From assembly GCA_905182995.1 (NCBI GenBank), contig CAJJDP010000115.1, positions 48,765 to 112,764 on the forward strand: 64,000 bases of DNA, read 5' to 3'. Position numbers and translations under genes: made by a program. The notes under the pieces were generated by a model. The model ran no database searches and was not told the DNA's origin. It saw only the letters and a list, made by a program, of their open reading frames with translations. Positions 1 through 12,264 of the stretch are shown here, piece by piece. Source of the DNA: Paramecium octaurelia. Taxonomy: Eukaryota; Ciliophora; Oligohymenophorea; Peniculida; Parameciidae. Positions within the stretch are counted from its first letter, which is position 1, and every line of letters begins with the position of its first letter.

Positions 1-1143
1 ACATTTTATCATTATTATATACAAATTACGTAATTTAAATCATTCGTTTTTTTTATTTCAAATCATCTATTGGCTATACAAATATTTTAAGTTTTTAAAA
101 CATTTTGTAAAAATTTATACCTTTCTTGGATCTTTTATTCAATCTCCTTAAGCTCTTTAATTAAACAACTTCATCCTATTGACTGAACTCATTAAAATGA
201 TTGAATAATTATTGATTAAAATTATTTAATAATTAGATACTTAGAGTATTTTAATGACTTATTAAAATTCAATTTTACTTAATTTATATGAATTCAATTT
301 GACTGTAGTCAAATTTAAAAGTCAGAAATATTGCTTTTTTGTACCAAATACATATTCATCATACTAGTTTATGTTTTATTCAATTCTTATGACTTTCTAT
401 TGCTCCTATTCTCCTCCAATTTTTTCCATACCAAATCTTACTTAGTACTTTCGAAGTTTATTCTATTATTCTTCTTCTGCTTTTAATACACTTATATAAA
501 ATCAACTTGAAGTTGGTAACGTATAACGAGTCCTTTTACATAATGTTGATTGCTAGCTAAAATTAATTGGTTAATTTTATAATACTAAGTTAAAAAAGTC
601 CTCTACTAATATCCTCAACTTGTAAGGTCTCATTTTTCGATAACTTCATACATAATTTGTTGAAGTTCTCCACTCTTCTTTAATGATAATTTTTGGAAAC
701 TTCCAAATAATTCTAATTAAACAGTATTTCTTATTTTTTTTTTCAAGATATTTCTTACTATATTTCAAGCTAAACATTTTCAACCACATAATCATAATAC
801 TTAAGCAGAACTTAAGATAATAATTTTACATCATCTAAATCGCAAATAAATATAAGTTTAAGCACATATCATAACTTTATTGTTCAGAATTTTTGAAATT
901 TATAAACAACTTAATAATTTCAATCTTTTAGTTTTATAATATATTGTTTTTACTTAAAATCAAACTAGTTTTTAATTCCTTTCGATTAGAGCTAGTTCTA
1001 TTTATCAAATTTGATTTTGATTTTCCTATATTCATAAATGAATATAAAAGTTAATTTTTTTAAATTCCAAATGACAAGAAAAAGAAACAATTTGAGCTAA
1101 CGAATATAAAGGTTCTAAATAATCAACATCGACTTACTACTAG
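1..1143. other. AT-rich stretch without a confident gene
   Basis: No long open frame or recognisable family was found on either strand. On the minus strand between about 320 and 600 two frames stay open for about 60 codons each, ending at TGA 380-382 or 322-324, and a 29-nt GTATTA...TTTTAG intron-like sequence is present. This could be the 3' end of a minus-strand gene, but frames of this length are expected by chance in this DNA. Confidence 0.4.
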
Positions 1144-1275
1144 ATGAACAAGGAGGACTCCCTAGCTGCCGAATGTATTACAAGATCATTTATAGAGAAG
1201 GGGAATAGAGAGAACCCCATCTTAAAAACATTATTCACTGGAAGATCCGAGCCAAGAGAAGCTGGAAACTTGAGA
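1144..1275 (+). CDS. short hypothetical coding fragment
   Basis: An ATG opens a 44-codon stretch that is clearly more GC-rich than its surroundings and uses a balanced set of amino acids (MNKEDSLAAECITRSFIEKG at the start). A GTATG that could be a 5' splice site follows at 1276. The segment FIEKGNRENPILKTL faintly recalls the first helices of the Sus1/ENY2 family, but this is too short to assign. Downstream DNA returns to AT-rich sequence, so it is either a first exon or a remnant. Confidence 0.3.
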
Positions 1276-4200
1276 GTATGTTTTGCGATTTAGGAAAACT
1301 AAACTTAAAAAGAATAACAATACTACTTAAAACAGTAATATTATTCAGTTATCCAAATTTTGGTTACTTCCATATACAAAATACTAGCTTATTTAATTTA
1401 CTTTGATTATTTTTAAGGAATAGCTCCTGATCAAGGATAATCTCATTTGCTATTGTATCTTAAATATCTATATTTCTAGTCTAAGCCTCTTTAGAAATTA
1501 AATTCAAAATATTGCTAGCTATTTATAACAAATTCAATATTGATTTTAGCAATTCAAAAAAAAAATATTAGTGTATTCATAATTATTATTTTAGTTAATT
1601 TATACAATTAAAGTAATTTGATATAATCATTCTATTCTCAAACCTTTAATTCTTTTGATAATTGATTCTCCCTTTATCATCAAAGGTAGAATAAGCTTTA
1701 CTCAAAAATTTAACATCCTCCTTACATTTTGCACTTCTCAAATTAAGATCTAAAGCTATTTCTTTTAGAAATTTTGTTTCTAAAAATTTTGCAATATTTC
1801 TAAATATTCAAAAAATATTTCTAATATGGAATTTCTCAATTCATTTTTTGAGGCTATCGATACAAGGGAAATATTATCTTGATAAAACTAAGTGGATGGA
1901 AGAATACATTAGTGAATTAACTAAGGCTTCTTCTATTTTAAAGCGTGATTTTATTGGTTATATATTTGTTTTTAAGAGTTAAAATTTCACTTGTATTGTC
2001 ATATTAAGGTAAATTTTAGTAAATTATTTTTATTCACCGTATTTTTTTCTGTATTTCAAGTGCCTCAGTAAGGTCTACTCAAATAGTAACTTCGCAAAGT
2101 TCCCTAAGCAAATCTGTTTGCTATTTAGTGTAAACACCTAAACATACTTTTTAAATTATTTCTAGAATAATGTAATTTAAAATTTTAATTCTAATATCAT
2201 TTTAGATGTTTAAAACAATGATGCTTTGAAATTCATGAGTTTATGTAAATTTGAATTTGAAAGTACTGGTATCTTAAATATAGTTTTTTTTATCTGGAAA
2301 TTATCATTATTTATTTTAATTATTAGTTTATGAGTTAATTCTAGCAAACAGTCTTGTAAATCTCACGAATGATAATAAGAAGATTTTTAGCAAGTATTCT
2401 GATATATTAGTATTTTCTCAATAAATTCATAAAACTTAGTTTTTAGAGACTTTCATTAAAGATTTTATTTTTAATTTGTGCCCATCTATCTCAATTACGA
2501 AAAATAATTTCTTTCAAGCAATTTTTAAGTTTGATTCCAAAATTATTAAGAAGGTTGAAAAAATTCTATAGATTTTACGATAGCATAGAGCTTTATAACT
2601 CATTAACCTCTAGATTTTTGAATTTAATGGCAAAATAAGTGATTAATTATCCTCCCAAATTTTATCTCTTGAAAATTTATTCTAGATAATTAATAATGGT
2701 GACATCAAAATAACCAATAAAAAATGGCAAAAACTTATTTATTTAGAAACCTTTCCCATAAATCGCTATTTAATCTAATTTTCAAATGAAAGAGTCTTAT
2801 CACACTAATTATTCTATTTAGTTGTTTCATAGGTATAAAACTATGTTTTCATGTATGATAATTATCCAAAAATAATTATTGATGTTGCTCTTAAATTATT
2901 TTCTTTTGTTCTTTCAGAATTCAAAAGTAAGTCTATTCATCTTGATTATTAGTGAGATGAATAAGAAGAGTTAAGGGTTTTCCTAATTTTAGTTAATTGA
3001 AATACCTTATTGAGTTAATGAAATATTTATATTAAAGAATTTTAAATCAATTCCACAGTAATTATTAAACGCTCAGTATTCTCAAAAACATAGTAATCAA
3101 CCCCTAATAATATCATAATAGTATCCTTAGTAATTTTCCTCATAATAGTAACCTTATCATAAATAACAATTATATCCACAATTAAAATAATATTACATGT
3201 TATTTAAAATTCGAAAATTGATTGAATCGCAAACGATCAAAGAAATTTGGAATAATTACTAATTTTCTGAATCAATTCTGATAGCATTTACTTGTATCAA
3301 TAATTTTAGCAACCCATCCAACAGTAAACCAATCAAAAATAGATCTTAAATCAACATAATGATGCCTTTCCTTAAGATGAATAATATAATTTGTAAATGT
3401 GAGTTTTTAGAAAAACCTCCAAGGGATGATTATAACCTTGAATTCAATTAGAGAAGTTGTTTATAAACCCTTCAATTATTTGTTATTTTGTAAGCCAGCT
3501 TCTCATATATATTCAAATCTATTAATTAATTCATATGGGTATAATGCAAAACTATCGAATAAATATTATTTTCTTAAATAACATTGATTCTATAGATTTT
3601 AATGTAAAATATAAGTTATCTACTTCAATTTAAAGAAAGCACTTTCCTGCAATACTTATTGATGAAATGAAAAAATTAAAGTTTCGTAATTGGAAACCTC
3701 TACAACAATGAAATTTCTGATTAGACAGTTTGATTAACAAAGCTACCAGGTAATTTAATTCAATTAAATATTTTCATCGTTATATATGATCATATTAAAT
3801 TTTACAATTTACGCAATTTAGACAAAAATCTATTGCTTATCTTATCGCATCATATTTTTGAGGTAAATTAATTATATTAGCCAATTTTTTATTTTCACTA
3901 TAAAAGAATAATTAGAATTTTAGAGCAATTTGGAAGGTAATACTATTACTGAGATGATCACTTTCTTGTTAATAACAACATGAAGTCTATACAGACTAGT
4001 ACAATTCTTAATCTAAAGTGATTTGAAACTCAAAATCTCTACCTATTTAAGTATAACATTCTTACTATTCGAAAATATGGCTATAATTGCTTTTATTGTA
4101 ATACGTTTTGGTTACGGATTTTATTCGAAACACAATTTATTTGAGACAGTGGCAAACAGATCTACTTTAAATTAAAACTATTAGCATATAAAAATTAATT

Positions 4201-4423
4201 TGTTATTGTAGATACTAATGACATTATCGGCTAAACAAGAATTGTAATTCTAGAACTCTCTTTAAAGTTAGTATTGAAGTAGTACAGAGGTCCAAAATAT
4301 AAGAAAAATAATTGAACAAATAACACTATCCTTTTTAGTATAAACTATTATGATCAATATAGACTTTATAGAGTAAAATAAACCTTATCAGACATAAGTC
4401 TATATTAAATGATTTATTCTAAA
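1276..4423. other. 3.1 kb AT-rich region, no assignable gene
   Basis: No frame on either strand could be tied to a family. A coding-like scrap is seen on the plus strand at about 1853-2000 (reads YYLDKTKWMEEYISELTKAS). The rest looks like intergenic or strongly decayed DNA. Confidence 0.4.
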
Positions 4424-6219
4424 ATGATAGAAAAAGAGGAGGATCTTCATTGTAGTTTAAAACATCAACTTCCTATTTTAATGGTTAATTGTGATGCAAA
4501 TTTAAAGAAGAATGAAAGACTATTATGTCCTGAATGTATGGAAAATTTGGAATCAATAGCCTAATTAATGAGTTTTAAGAAAATTAATTAATATATTCAA
4601 GAAATACAAAACTACAAGAAAGAATACATTGAGGATGTGATTAAAATCAACACGAAACAGATTGAATAACTCTAAAAAGAATTTTAGAAATTAAAATCAA
4701 ATGTTATTCAATAATTAGATATTTTAACTGGAAATATTGATGAATGGATCAAAAATGTATAAATAATTGGATAAGAAAATGTTACTTATAGTTTTTTTGA
4801 TGAATTGGAAAATATTATTAGCAAAACAAAGGCCAATGATTTCAATTAGAATTTAATAATTGATTAAATTAATTAAATCAACTAAACATGGTATCAAAAG
4901 ATTATTATTAAACTAAATTTTGTTTCAATAATTTTAGGAAAATGAATTATGTGATGATATATTAAAACAACTGGGAAAATTAGATTAAATAAAAGAGAAT
5001 ATCCTAAAATCAGAAAAGCTGTAGATTTTACAAAATCATGAATAGAATTAATTTAAAAAATAATAGATTATGGATGAATAAGTTGAATTGAAATTAATTG
5101 ATGATTCAAATAAATAGAGTTCAAAATGTAATGCAATAGTTTTTGATAGCACTGGATCAATAATGATTTCATGTGATAAAGAATAGATAAAAATTTGGAA
5201 TTTAGATTAAGGAAGATTTACTAAATAGAGTTCTTATACTGCCCATAAAAGCGATGTCACATGTTTAGAATATAGCAAAAATAACAATAATTTTATTTCT
5301 GGTTCATTAGACAAAAAAATAATCTGTTGGAAATAAATTAACCAAAAGGAGTGGAAGTTTTCAGAACCATATGAATGTGAAAATAAAATTTATTGTTTTA
5401 TTTTAAATAAATAAGAGGATCAACTTATTTTAGGAGGAGTTAATCTTTAAATTTAAATTTGGTAGGTCGATTTTATCAAGAACGAGATGTCATTTTTGTA
5501 TTCCTTAGATAAACATGGCAACTCTATATTTTCTTTAAGTTTTAATTAATATGAAACTGTATTGGTATCGTGTGGATATCATGAATTTATTTTATGGGAA
5601 AAAGGCCTAGAGGGAAAATGGGAGTATAAAGATATCCTTGAATAGATTAAGTATTTATTGATAAATTTATTATAATGCATAACATAACATACATAAATTG
5701 AATGTTCTAAGAACGAAATCTTACTTTTAATTTCACCTAGTATAAAAAAATGATGGTACAAATTGCTGGAGAGAAAATTATCTTTACTCACGATTAACAA
5801 TTACTATGGGTACCGTTAGATTTATATATTAATGATCTATTTGTATTTGAATCATAGAATGGAGCTTTTTAGTTGAATTCAAGCAAAACGATCACTTTAA
5901 TTAGGAATCATTAATGTCAGGATTCTGATTACTTTCCAATTCTATACAATAAAGATAGAAACATTATAATGATAAGACACAAGCATCATATTTATTTAAT
6001 AAGAGAACTGAATGATTTAAGATTGCTGCAAAATTAAATATTTAATGTCATGAAATTTATGGGACCATAACCAATGATGGATAATATTTAGTTTATTGGG
6101 ATTCAAAAAGTAAACAATATTCAGCATATGAGATATTATTTAAATAAATCAATAGGGATCTAAAAATGATATTATTAATAATTAATTTACCTTCTTATAA
6201 TTAAAAAATTTAGTAATGA
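4424..6219 (+). pseudogene. WD40-repeat protein with N-terminal Cys/coiled-coil region, interrupted
   Basis: ATG at 4424 opens a frame with a Cys/His-containing N terminus (C-x-E-C near residue 46), a coiled-coil stretch rich in Gln/Lys/Glu, then WD40 repeats (ISGSLDKKIICWKQ, LVSCGYHEFILW). This architecture belongs to a large Paramecium WD40 family and is probably a cytosolic scaffold. Three interruptions are seen. Near 4922-4937 the frame is restored by a 16-nt GTTTCA...TTTTAG segment, either a very short intron or a frameshift. Between about 5643 and 5753 the frame changes; removing a TA-bounded 95-bp segment would restore it. Near 6015 a further shift leads into the last blade (YGTITNDGQYLVYWDSKSKQ), which ends at TGA 6217-6219. 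It may be a pseudogene or a gene carrying unexcised insertions. The family call is safe; the integrity is not. Confidence 0.82.
5643..5737 (+). mobile_element. candidate 95-bp TA-bounded insertion (IES-like)
   Basis: The WD40 frame reads well up to GAA-TAG at 5640-5645 and again, in another phase, after TAG 5738-5740. The segment between starts with TAGATTAA and is followed by TA. Removing it joins the frames. Its ends match the Paramecium IES consensus TAYAGYNR poorly, so a frameshift in a decayed gene is a real alternative. Confidence 0.3.
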
Positions 6220-7328
6220 AATCCGCATTTATCATTAAATTAATTAAAGAGAGCCATAAATAGTAACAATTATATGAGAATTAAAGATGTTAAAAAATAA
6301 AAAAAAATTACATTAGCTCATTTCTATTATGTTCATTTCAATATCGTGAGAAGATCTGCTAAAATTTATTCTCACTTTTAATACATAAAAACAAAGTTAT
6401 AGTTTAAATTAAGATTATACAAGAAAATCCAAGATTCCAGAAACCAGATAAATCAGAATAATATAAAGAATGAAATATCTATCAACTTTGAGAATGAGCG
6501 ACAGAATCATTTAGATGATAAAGCTCAATAATATTATTAAATTCTTTACTAATGACAAATGTTTAGACTTTTTATCAATTAATTCATCACTCATAAGAAC
6601 TTTAAAAATAGCATTTCAATCAAGAATCATTTTTACAACTGTATTAACCTCATTTCCTATAGCTTATTACTTATAGTATATTATAGAAATATTTAACAAT
6701 TAACTTAAAACCAAGTATTAAAACCACATAAGCTAGTTTTCCAATTTAGGGAAACTTGAATTTTGATTTAATCAATAAGATATTGTTATCTTTAATATAT
6801 TCTATTAGAAATAGTGATAGACTAAATTCTCTAAGAGTTTCTGATTTTAAGCTTAATTAAATTATCATAATTACTTATATTCTACACAAAATTCTATGAT
6901 ATGATTTCTCAATTAAACTTCAATTACTTGTACACTACCAATTAAAATATCAACCCCATCAGGTGAAACATGTTTAAAATGTTAGAAATTTTAAGATTTT
7001 AACAAAATATATGACTGAAGAAGCCAAGAACTCTGAAAGTCAAAATGATGCAAATAAACTAAAGGTAAATACTTCTCTCTTATTCAAATTTAACTATGAT
7101 ATATTTTATAAGGAATTCCTTTCACCATCTAGATGTATTCCCTACTCAAAATAATATAGTTCCTAACGATTACATTAAATTAAAGATATTTCTGTGAAAC
7201 TTGATGCTTTACAAAATTTAGAGTCACCTTAATTCTTTGCTTTGGAGGTTACTTAAATTAAATATCTCTTAATTATTGATGATATTCTAATTAGTGAGAA
7301 GCATATTAAAAGTAATTCTTTGAGAGCA
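6017..7328 (+). repeat. assembly duplicate 1, copy A (1312 bp)
   Basis: This segment appears to recur base for base at 7330-8641, directly after a single N. Exact identity together with the N join indicates two overlapping contig ends placed in series. It includes the end of the WD40 region, a small open frame at 6274-6555 and the first part of the frame at 7011. Confidence 0.93.
6274..6555 (+). CDS. small hypothetical ORF (93 aa)
   Basis: ATG 6274 to TGA 6553-6555 in the ciliate code. The product is basic, then Asn/Gln-rich (NQINQNNIKNEISINFENER), with no signal peptide or membrane segment. No family recognised. The same frame recurs at 7587-7868 because of the assembly duplicate. Length alone is weak evidence, but the amino acid mix is coding-like. 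Confidence 0.3.
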
Positions 7329-7329
7329 N
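7329..7329. other. single-N contig join
   Basis: One N separates two copies of the same 1312-bp sequence. The sequence leaving copy A (...GAGAGCA) continues in unique DNA only after copy B ends at 8641. Confidence 0.95.
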
Positions 7330-8641
7330 TTAAGATTGCTGCAAAATTAAATATTTAATGTCATGAAATTTATGGGACCATAACCAATGATGGATAATAT
7401 TTAGTTTATTGGGATTCAAAAAGTAAACAATATTCAGCATATGAGATATTATTTAAATAAATCAATAGGGATCTAAAAATGATATTATTAATAATTAATT
7501 TACCTTCTTATAATTAAAAAATTTAGTAATGAAATCCGCATTTATCATTAAATTAATTAAAGAGAGCCATAAATAGTAACAATTATATGAGAATTAAAGA
7601 TGTTAAAAAATAAAAAAAAATTACATTAGCTCATTTCTATTATGTTCATTTCAATATCGTGAGAAGATCTGCTAAAATTTATTCTCACTTTTAATACATA
7701 AAAACAAAGTTATAGTTTAAATTAAGATTATACAAGAAAATCCAAGATTCCAGAAACCAGATAAATCAGAATAATATAAAGAATGAAATATCTATCAACT
7801 TTGAGAATGAGCGACAGAATCATTTAGATGATAAAGCTCAATAATATTATTAAATTCTTTACTAATGACAAATGTTTAGACTTTTTATCAATTAATTCAT
7901 CACTCATAAGAACTTTAAAAATAGCATTTCAATCAAGAATCATTTTTACAACTGTATTAACCTCATTTCCTATAGCTTATTACTTATAGTATATTATAGA
8001 AATATTTAACAATTAACTTAAAACCAAGTATTAAAACCACATAAGCTAGTTTTCCAATTTAGGGAAACTTGAATTTTGATTTAATCAATAAGATATTGTT
8101 ATCTTTAATATATTCTATTAGAAATAGTGATAGACTAAATTCTCTAAGAGTTTCTGATTTTAAGCTTAATTAAATTATCATAATTACTTATATTCTACAC
8201 AAAATTCTATGATATGATTTCTCAATTAAACTTCAATTACTTGTACACTACCAATTAAAATATCAACCCCATCAGGTGAAACATGTTTAAAATGTTAGAA
8301 ATTTTAAGATTTTAACAAAATATATGACTGAAGAAGCCAAGAACTCTGAAAGTCAAAATGATGCAAATAAACTAAAGGTAAATACTTCTCTCTTATTCAA
8401 ATTTAACTATGATATATTTTATAAGGAATTCCTTTCACCATCTAGATGTATTCCCTACTCAAAATAATATAGTTCCTAACGATTACATTAAATTAAAGAT
8501 ATTTCTGTGAAACTTGATGCTTTACAAAATTTAGAGTCACCTTAATTCTTTGCTTTGGAGGTTACTTAAATTAAATATCTCTTAATTATTGATGATATTC
8601 TAATTAGTGAGAAGCATATTAAAAGTAATTCTTTGAGAGCA
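7330..8641 (+). repeat. assembly duplicate 1, copy B
   Basis: Second copy of 6017-7328 with a constant offset of 1313. The genes in it (7587-7868 and the first part of 8324-8686) should be counted once. Confidence 0.93.
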
Positions 8642-8686
8642 AAACTTATGAAGTTTAAGAATATATATGACTAAAGATAAACTTGA
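8324..8686 (+). CDS. hypothetical protein (120 aa)
   Basis: ATG 8324 to TGA 8684-8686 is one open frame. The N terminus is acidic and polar (MTEEAKNSESQNDANKLK), followed by a mixed globular stretch (LDALQNLESPQFFALEVTQ, then IKYLLIIDDILISEKH). No family recognised. A truncated copy at 7011-7328 is the assembly duplicate. GT at the codon after LK could start an intron, but the frame is open without splicing. The next frame (8667 onward) overlaps it in another phase, so the two may be one gene with a frame change. Confidence 0.4.
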
Positions 8687-9020
8687 AAATAATATTATCA
8701 ATGTTAATACAAGTATTTAATATATAATTATTTTTGCTGCAGTGGAGTTAATAAAGAGATTAAAGAGGAAAATGGAAAATTATTTGTAATTTATATGGGT
8801 GATATAAGAGAAAAAACAGAAAACTGAGTTATTAAACCTTATAACTTAATTAAAAAGAGTGGAGTAGAAGTTTAAGATCAATATGTAAACTAATATTCAT
8901 TATTTACCTAATAGAAAATTGTAACTAATTTTTATTTGTAATACTATTTATTTTATTATTATCATTTCATATATATTTTTCCTTTTTTGGAAACTAAATT
9001 AAATTTAAAACATTAATTGA
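8667..9020 (+). CDS. hypothetical small protein with C-terminal hydrophobic segment
   Basis: ATG 8667 starts a frame that crosses a good 30-nt intron candidate (8713-8742, GTATTT...CTGCAG) and ends at TGA 9018-9020. The spliced length is a multiple of three (107 aa). The middle is basic and helical (MELIKRLKRKMENYLQFIW), and the C terminus is a possible membrane anchor (YFIIIISYIFFLFW). It may continue the preceding frame through a shift near 8665. No family recognised. Confidence 0.35.
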
Positions 9021-9240
9021 AAATTATCCAAGCATGTCTAATTAGTAGTTTATACTTATAAATTTCCTCTATTGAATGATTAATATTTCATTTTCATTAC
9101 AATAAAGTTGGATGTCTAAATAATTAATAATATTTAATCCACACTACCCAAAAGACATCAAAATTTTTTCTTAATTTTTTAATGCTAAGACTTCTTCAGA
9201 TAGTTATTGACAAATTAGATTAGGGTTTTTATATTCAAAA

Positions 9241-9526
9241 ATGATTATATTCTTTTTGTAGTTCACTTTCTTCGCATTACTTTTTTTCAAGGTGTATATT
9301 GTTTATTTGATCAAAATAACATTTCAAATACTAGTTTCCAATTTAAAATAAATTGTAGTCTGAATTAAAGCTCTTATAATACTAGATTTTATCAGAAATT
9401 TTAAATTGTGGTGCCAAGCTTACTAGCAGCTTCTACACTAACAGGGACTATTATTTAACTCATAGTAACTGTAGGTATAATCTCCTATGCAGATGCATTA
9501 AGTGTGATGCACCCTGGTTCGAATGA
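9241..9526 (+). CDS. putative small secreted Cys-rich protein
   Basis: ATG 9241 encodes a hydrophobic signal-peptide-like start (MIIFFLQFTFFALLFFK). Removing a 43-nt GTGTAT...ACTAG segment (9292-9334) joins this in frame to a Cys-rich domain with five Cys residues (spacing C-24-C-5-C-1-C-2-C) that ends at TGA 9524-9526, giving 80 aa. A 43-nt intron is longer than usual for Paramecium, so part of it could be another kind of insertion, or the gene could be a remnant. The likely role is an extracellular or surface protein. It resembles the secreted gene at 51478 in size and layout only. Confidence 0.4.
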
Positions 9527-11043
9527 CCATAACCCAGTCAGCAAGCAGTTATTATTTATAAATAAAGGTAAATATAAATTTAAAAGAAATGATGTCACCA
9601 AGAAATTACTCCAAAGAAGTAAATTATAGTCAGTTTAGTCTAGATAAAGCAAATTCAAATTAAATCCTTGTTTGATATACTCTTTTCATCTAAACAGACA
9701 GATCTGTAGATCAACTAAGTTAAGAAACAGGCTAAATATGGTTAAAAGTTTAATAATTTCTCCATCATAGAATAAGGAAAAGATATTTATCTTTAATAAT
9801 TTTTCTTCAACTTTTTCTTCTATTGAAGGTAAATGACAAAAAGAATTTATGACTAAATAAAAATAATTTATATTAAATACTTGTTTTATTGATTTTGAAT
9901 GAATTCACAATTTATTTAAATGTTAAAAGATTAAAGAATGAATTAATTATTTGTTCAAATTCCTATTTAATATTTATAATCATTATACTAAATATTACTG
10001 AGTTTGAAACTAACCGTAGTGATATAATCTAAACATAGACATTTTTTTGTTTTAGAATTATTGTCATTCCTATTTATAATGTTGGATTATATAATTTTTA
10101 CTGAAGATAAATCATTCGCTTCTCTAATCATTTTCTGATGATATTTGGCATGGACCTTAAAAGATAAGATCCAGAGACTTCTAACAAGCATGAATTATTC
10201 CCACTCAATCTTGGGTGGTATTCTTACTCAAAGGATTGAATATAAACACATGTAAGATATCAAGAACATCTCAAACTAAGTTTATAATATAATTGTAAGC
10301 TGACATCTTCAAATAAGGTTTTGCATATTTCCAATTCATTTACATCTACGATTTTAGACTTCTTTTACTATTAGTTTGTCTTCAATTTATATGCTTGTAT
10401 TATCTTTCTTGACCTTCTAATCTTTAAATGTATTTCCTTAAGATAATAAAATTAACATTTAGAGCCTCTGGTTAGCCTTTAGGTGATGAGAATATAATAA
10501 TCATTGGTTGCCAAATGGAAGTCCATGAAAGAAGGAGTTGGAATAGCTTCCTCATATCCATCCATACATAGCAGCTACTTTACTGGCCAGGATATCACAC
10601 AATAGTAGAAGGAATCAAAAATAAAAACCTAGTGTCAAGGCTTGGAGAAGAGAGGACCCTGAGAGAGTAATTATGTTCGATACCCCATGTACAGCTCTTG
10701 GGAGGAACTTATCAAATTTGATTGACGCACTAAGAAATATTGGAACTGATTTTGACTAACCTATATACATAATTATTATGTATATCTTTCATCTCTTCTT
10801 GAATTCTAGATTATCTCTATCCATCCATTTGTCCATCTAGGAATATCAATATTTGTTTCTTCTCCTTTTCTTTATCAACTGGATATTTGAAAATTATAAA
10901 AATAAACAATTTTAAAAATGAGTAATTTTACTATATACTTCAAATAAGATTAAATTTTTCTTAAAAGTCGACAAATGGAACACTAAAATATTTTTCAATA
11001 TTACTCAAGTGATTAGACTTTTTCTCAATATTACTCAAATTGA
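9527..11043. other. AT-rich region with two GC-richer coding-like scraps
   Basis: No complete gene. A plus-strand scrap at about 10137-10240 contains DPETSNKHELFPLNLGWYSY. Another at about 10470-10770 reads VIMFDTPCTALGRNLSNLID in one frame and a Trp/His-rich stretch in another. Both look like pieces of decayed genes. A short near-duplicate of TTTTTCAATATTACTCAA lies at 10992 and 11020. Confidence 0.4.
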
Positions 11044-11427
11044 TTTATAAGCTTTGAAAGTGTTTTATAGAATAGTTTCCAATTCATATTAGGAAAGGAA
11101 ACTTCTAAGTATAATAATCTAAGAAACTAATCAAAAGATTTACCTTTATTGATTTTGTATGAGGATGAGGATAAAACTGATATTTAAATAAAATGTAAAT
11201 TTGATTGTATGTCAATTACCTACCCATTTATGATTGGTGTTTAATTAGGCTCTACGCTGGAAATAGATGACTAATAGAATAAAGGTGCTCGATACTTAAA
11301 ATTTAATATTGAAAGAATTTTTACAATCAATAGTAAAAAACAAAATTTGTCCAATAACAAAATTCTCTATTAATACAAATATAATATTTATATGGAATAT
11401 AAATAATATATCGAACAAATGTTTTGA
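11044..11427 (+). pseudogene. hypothetical coding fragment (127 codons)
   Basis: The frame opens after TGA 11041-11043 and ends at TGA 11425-11427, with no start Met at its beginning. The sequence is coding-like throughout: KDLPLLILYEDEDKTD, then ITYPFMIGVQLGSTLEIDD, then a Lys/Asn/Tyr-rich tail. No family recognised. The missing start and lack of continuation suggest an exon of a larger gene or a remnant. Confidence 0.4.
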
Positions 11428-11878
11428 AACGTATTATGTGTTAGGTCTAGAGATGATTAACAAAAGAATTTATTTCTTTATTAGAATTCTGGTCAAGATT
11501 TCTGAAGTAACCTAACTAAATTTTGAAATATAATATGATGAATTCAATTTCTCCTAATAATATGAATAATCAAATAACTAAATAACCCTAATTAACGCAT
11601 GCATTTTTTATTATACTTCGTCCCTTAAATTTGATGATTTTTTTACTCTATAATATTATTTTGTAATTATTGAGAAATTAATTGGATTTCTAATTATTTT
11701 ACAATGTTTTAGACTACTTCTGCATTTTTATTTAGAATTAATTATACTCCTTCCTATTTTCTGTGTTAAACCAGTTTGTTTTAATTTTTTGCTTGAAAAA
11801 TGATGATTGCACGCTGCTTGATATGATTTATTAATTGCAAAAAATCTAAATTTTCATTTAAAATAAAATTTAAAAAAG
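11428..11878. other. AT-rich spacer
   Basis: No supported gene or motif seen. Confidence 0.4.
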
Positions 11879-12264
11879 ATGCAAATCACTCATGAATAAT
11901 AAAGAGTAATTAACTCAGTGGATGCCCAGAAAAAAATTCGATAATATCTTATGCAAGAAATTACTACAGTTTTATTGGATATTAATAATCTTAAGAACAG
12001 TTGACTCTGATTTAACCCGAATATTACAATTAGAATGATTTGGCTAGGGTTGATCGCTATTAAATTTCAAGTCACTTCGAAAGGCAAATTGCCAGAAAAT
12101 AAACCTTAGAATGAAAAAATAGGATAAGACTAGGTTAGAACCCCTAAATATATCATTATTTGTTTGTGAATAAAGCAAAAAGGAAAGAACTTCTTTTTTT
12201 GCAATTTAAAATTGATATGAATGAAAAAGAAAGTTTTATTAGCTTAGTGAACATGATAATCTGA
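11879..12264 (+). pseudogene. hypothetical coding fragments
   Basis: ATG 11879 opens a helical stretch (VINSVDAQKKIRQYLMQEIT, then TVLLDINNLKNS), followed after a frame change near 12000 by LIQPEYYNQNDLARVDRYQI and SSHFERQIARKQTLE. After one in-frame TGA the same phase continues to TGA 12262-12264. It has the look of one gene with at least two breaks or unrecognised introns. No family recognised. Confidence 0.35.

Noticed and set aside
322-600. Minus-strand gene end with one or two introns
   Set aside because: Two frames of about 60 codons are equally good and such lengths are expected by chance when TGA is the only stop.
6017-8641. Tandem gene duplication
   Set aside because: Apparent full identity, a single N at the join and three similar cases elsewhere point to unmerged contig ends.
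9400-9840. Long plus-strand frame beginning VVPSLLAASTLTGTI, resembling a membrane subunit
   Set aside because: It overlaps the Cys-rich frame that carries the signal peptide, has no start codon, and no family match could be made.
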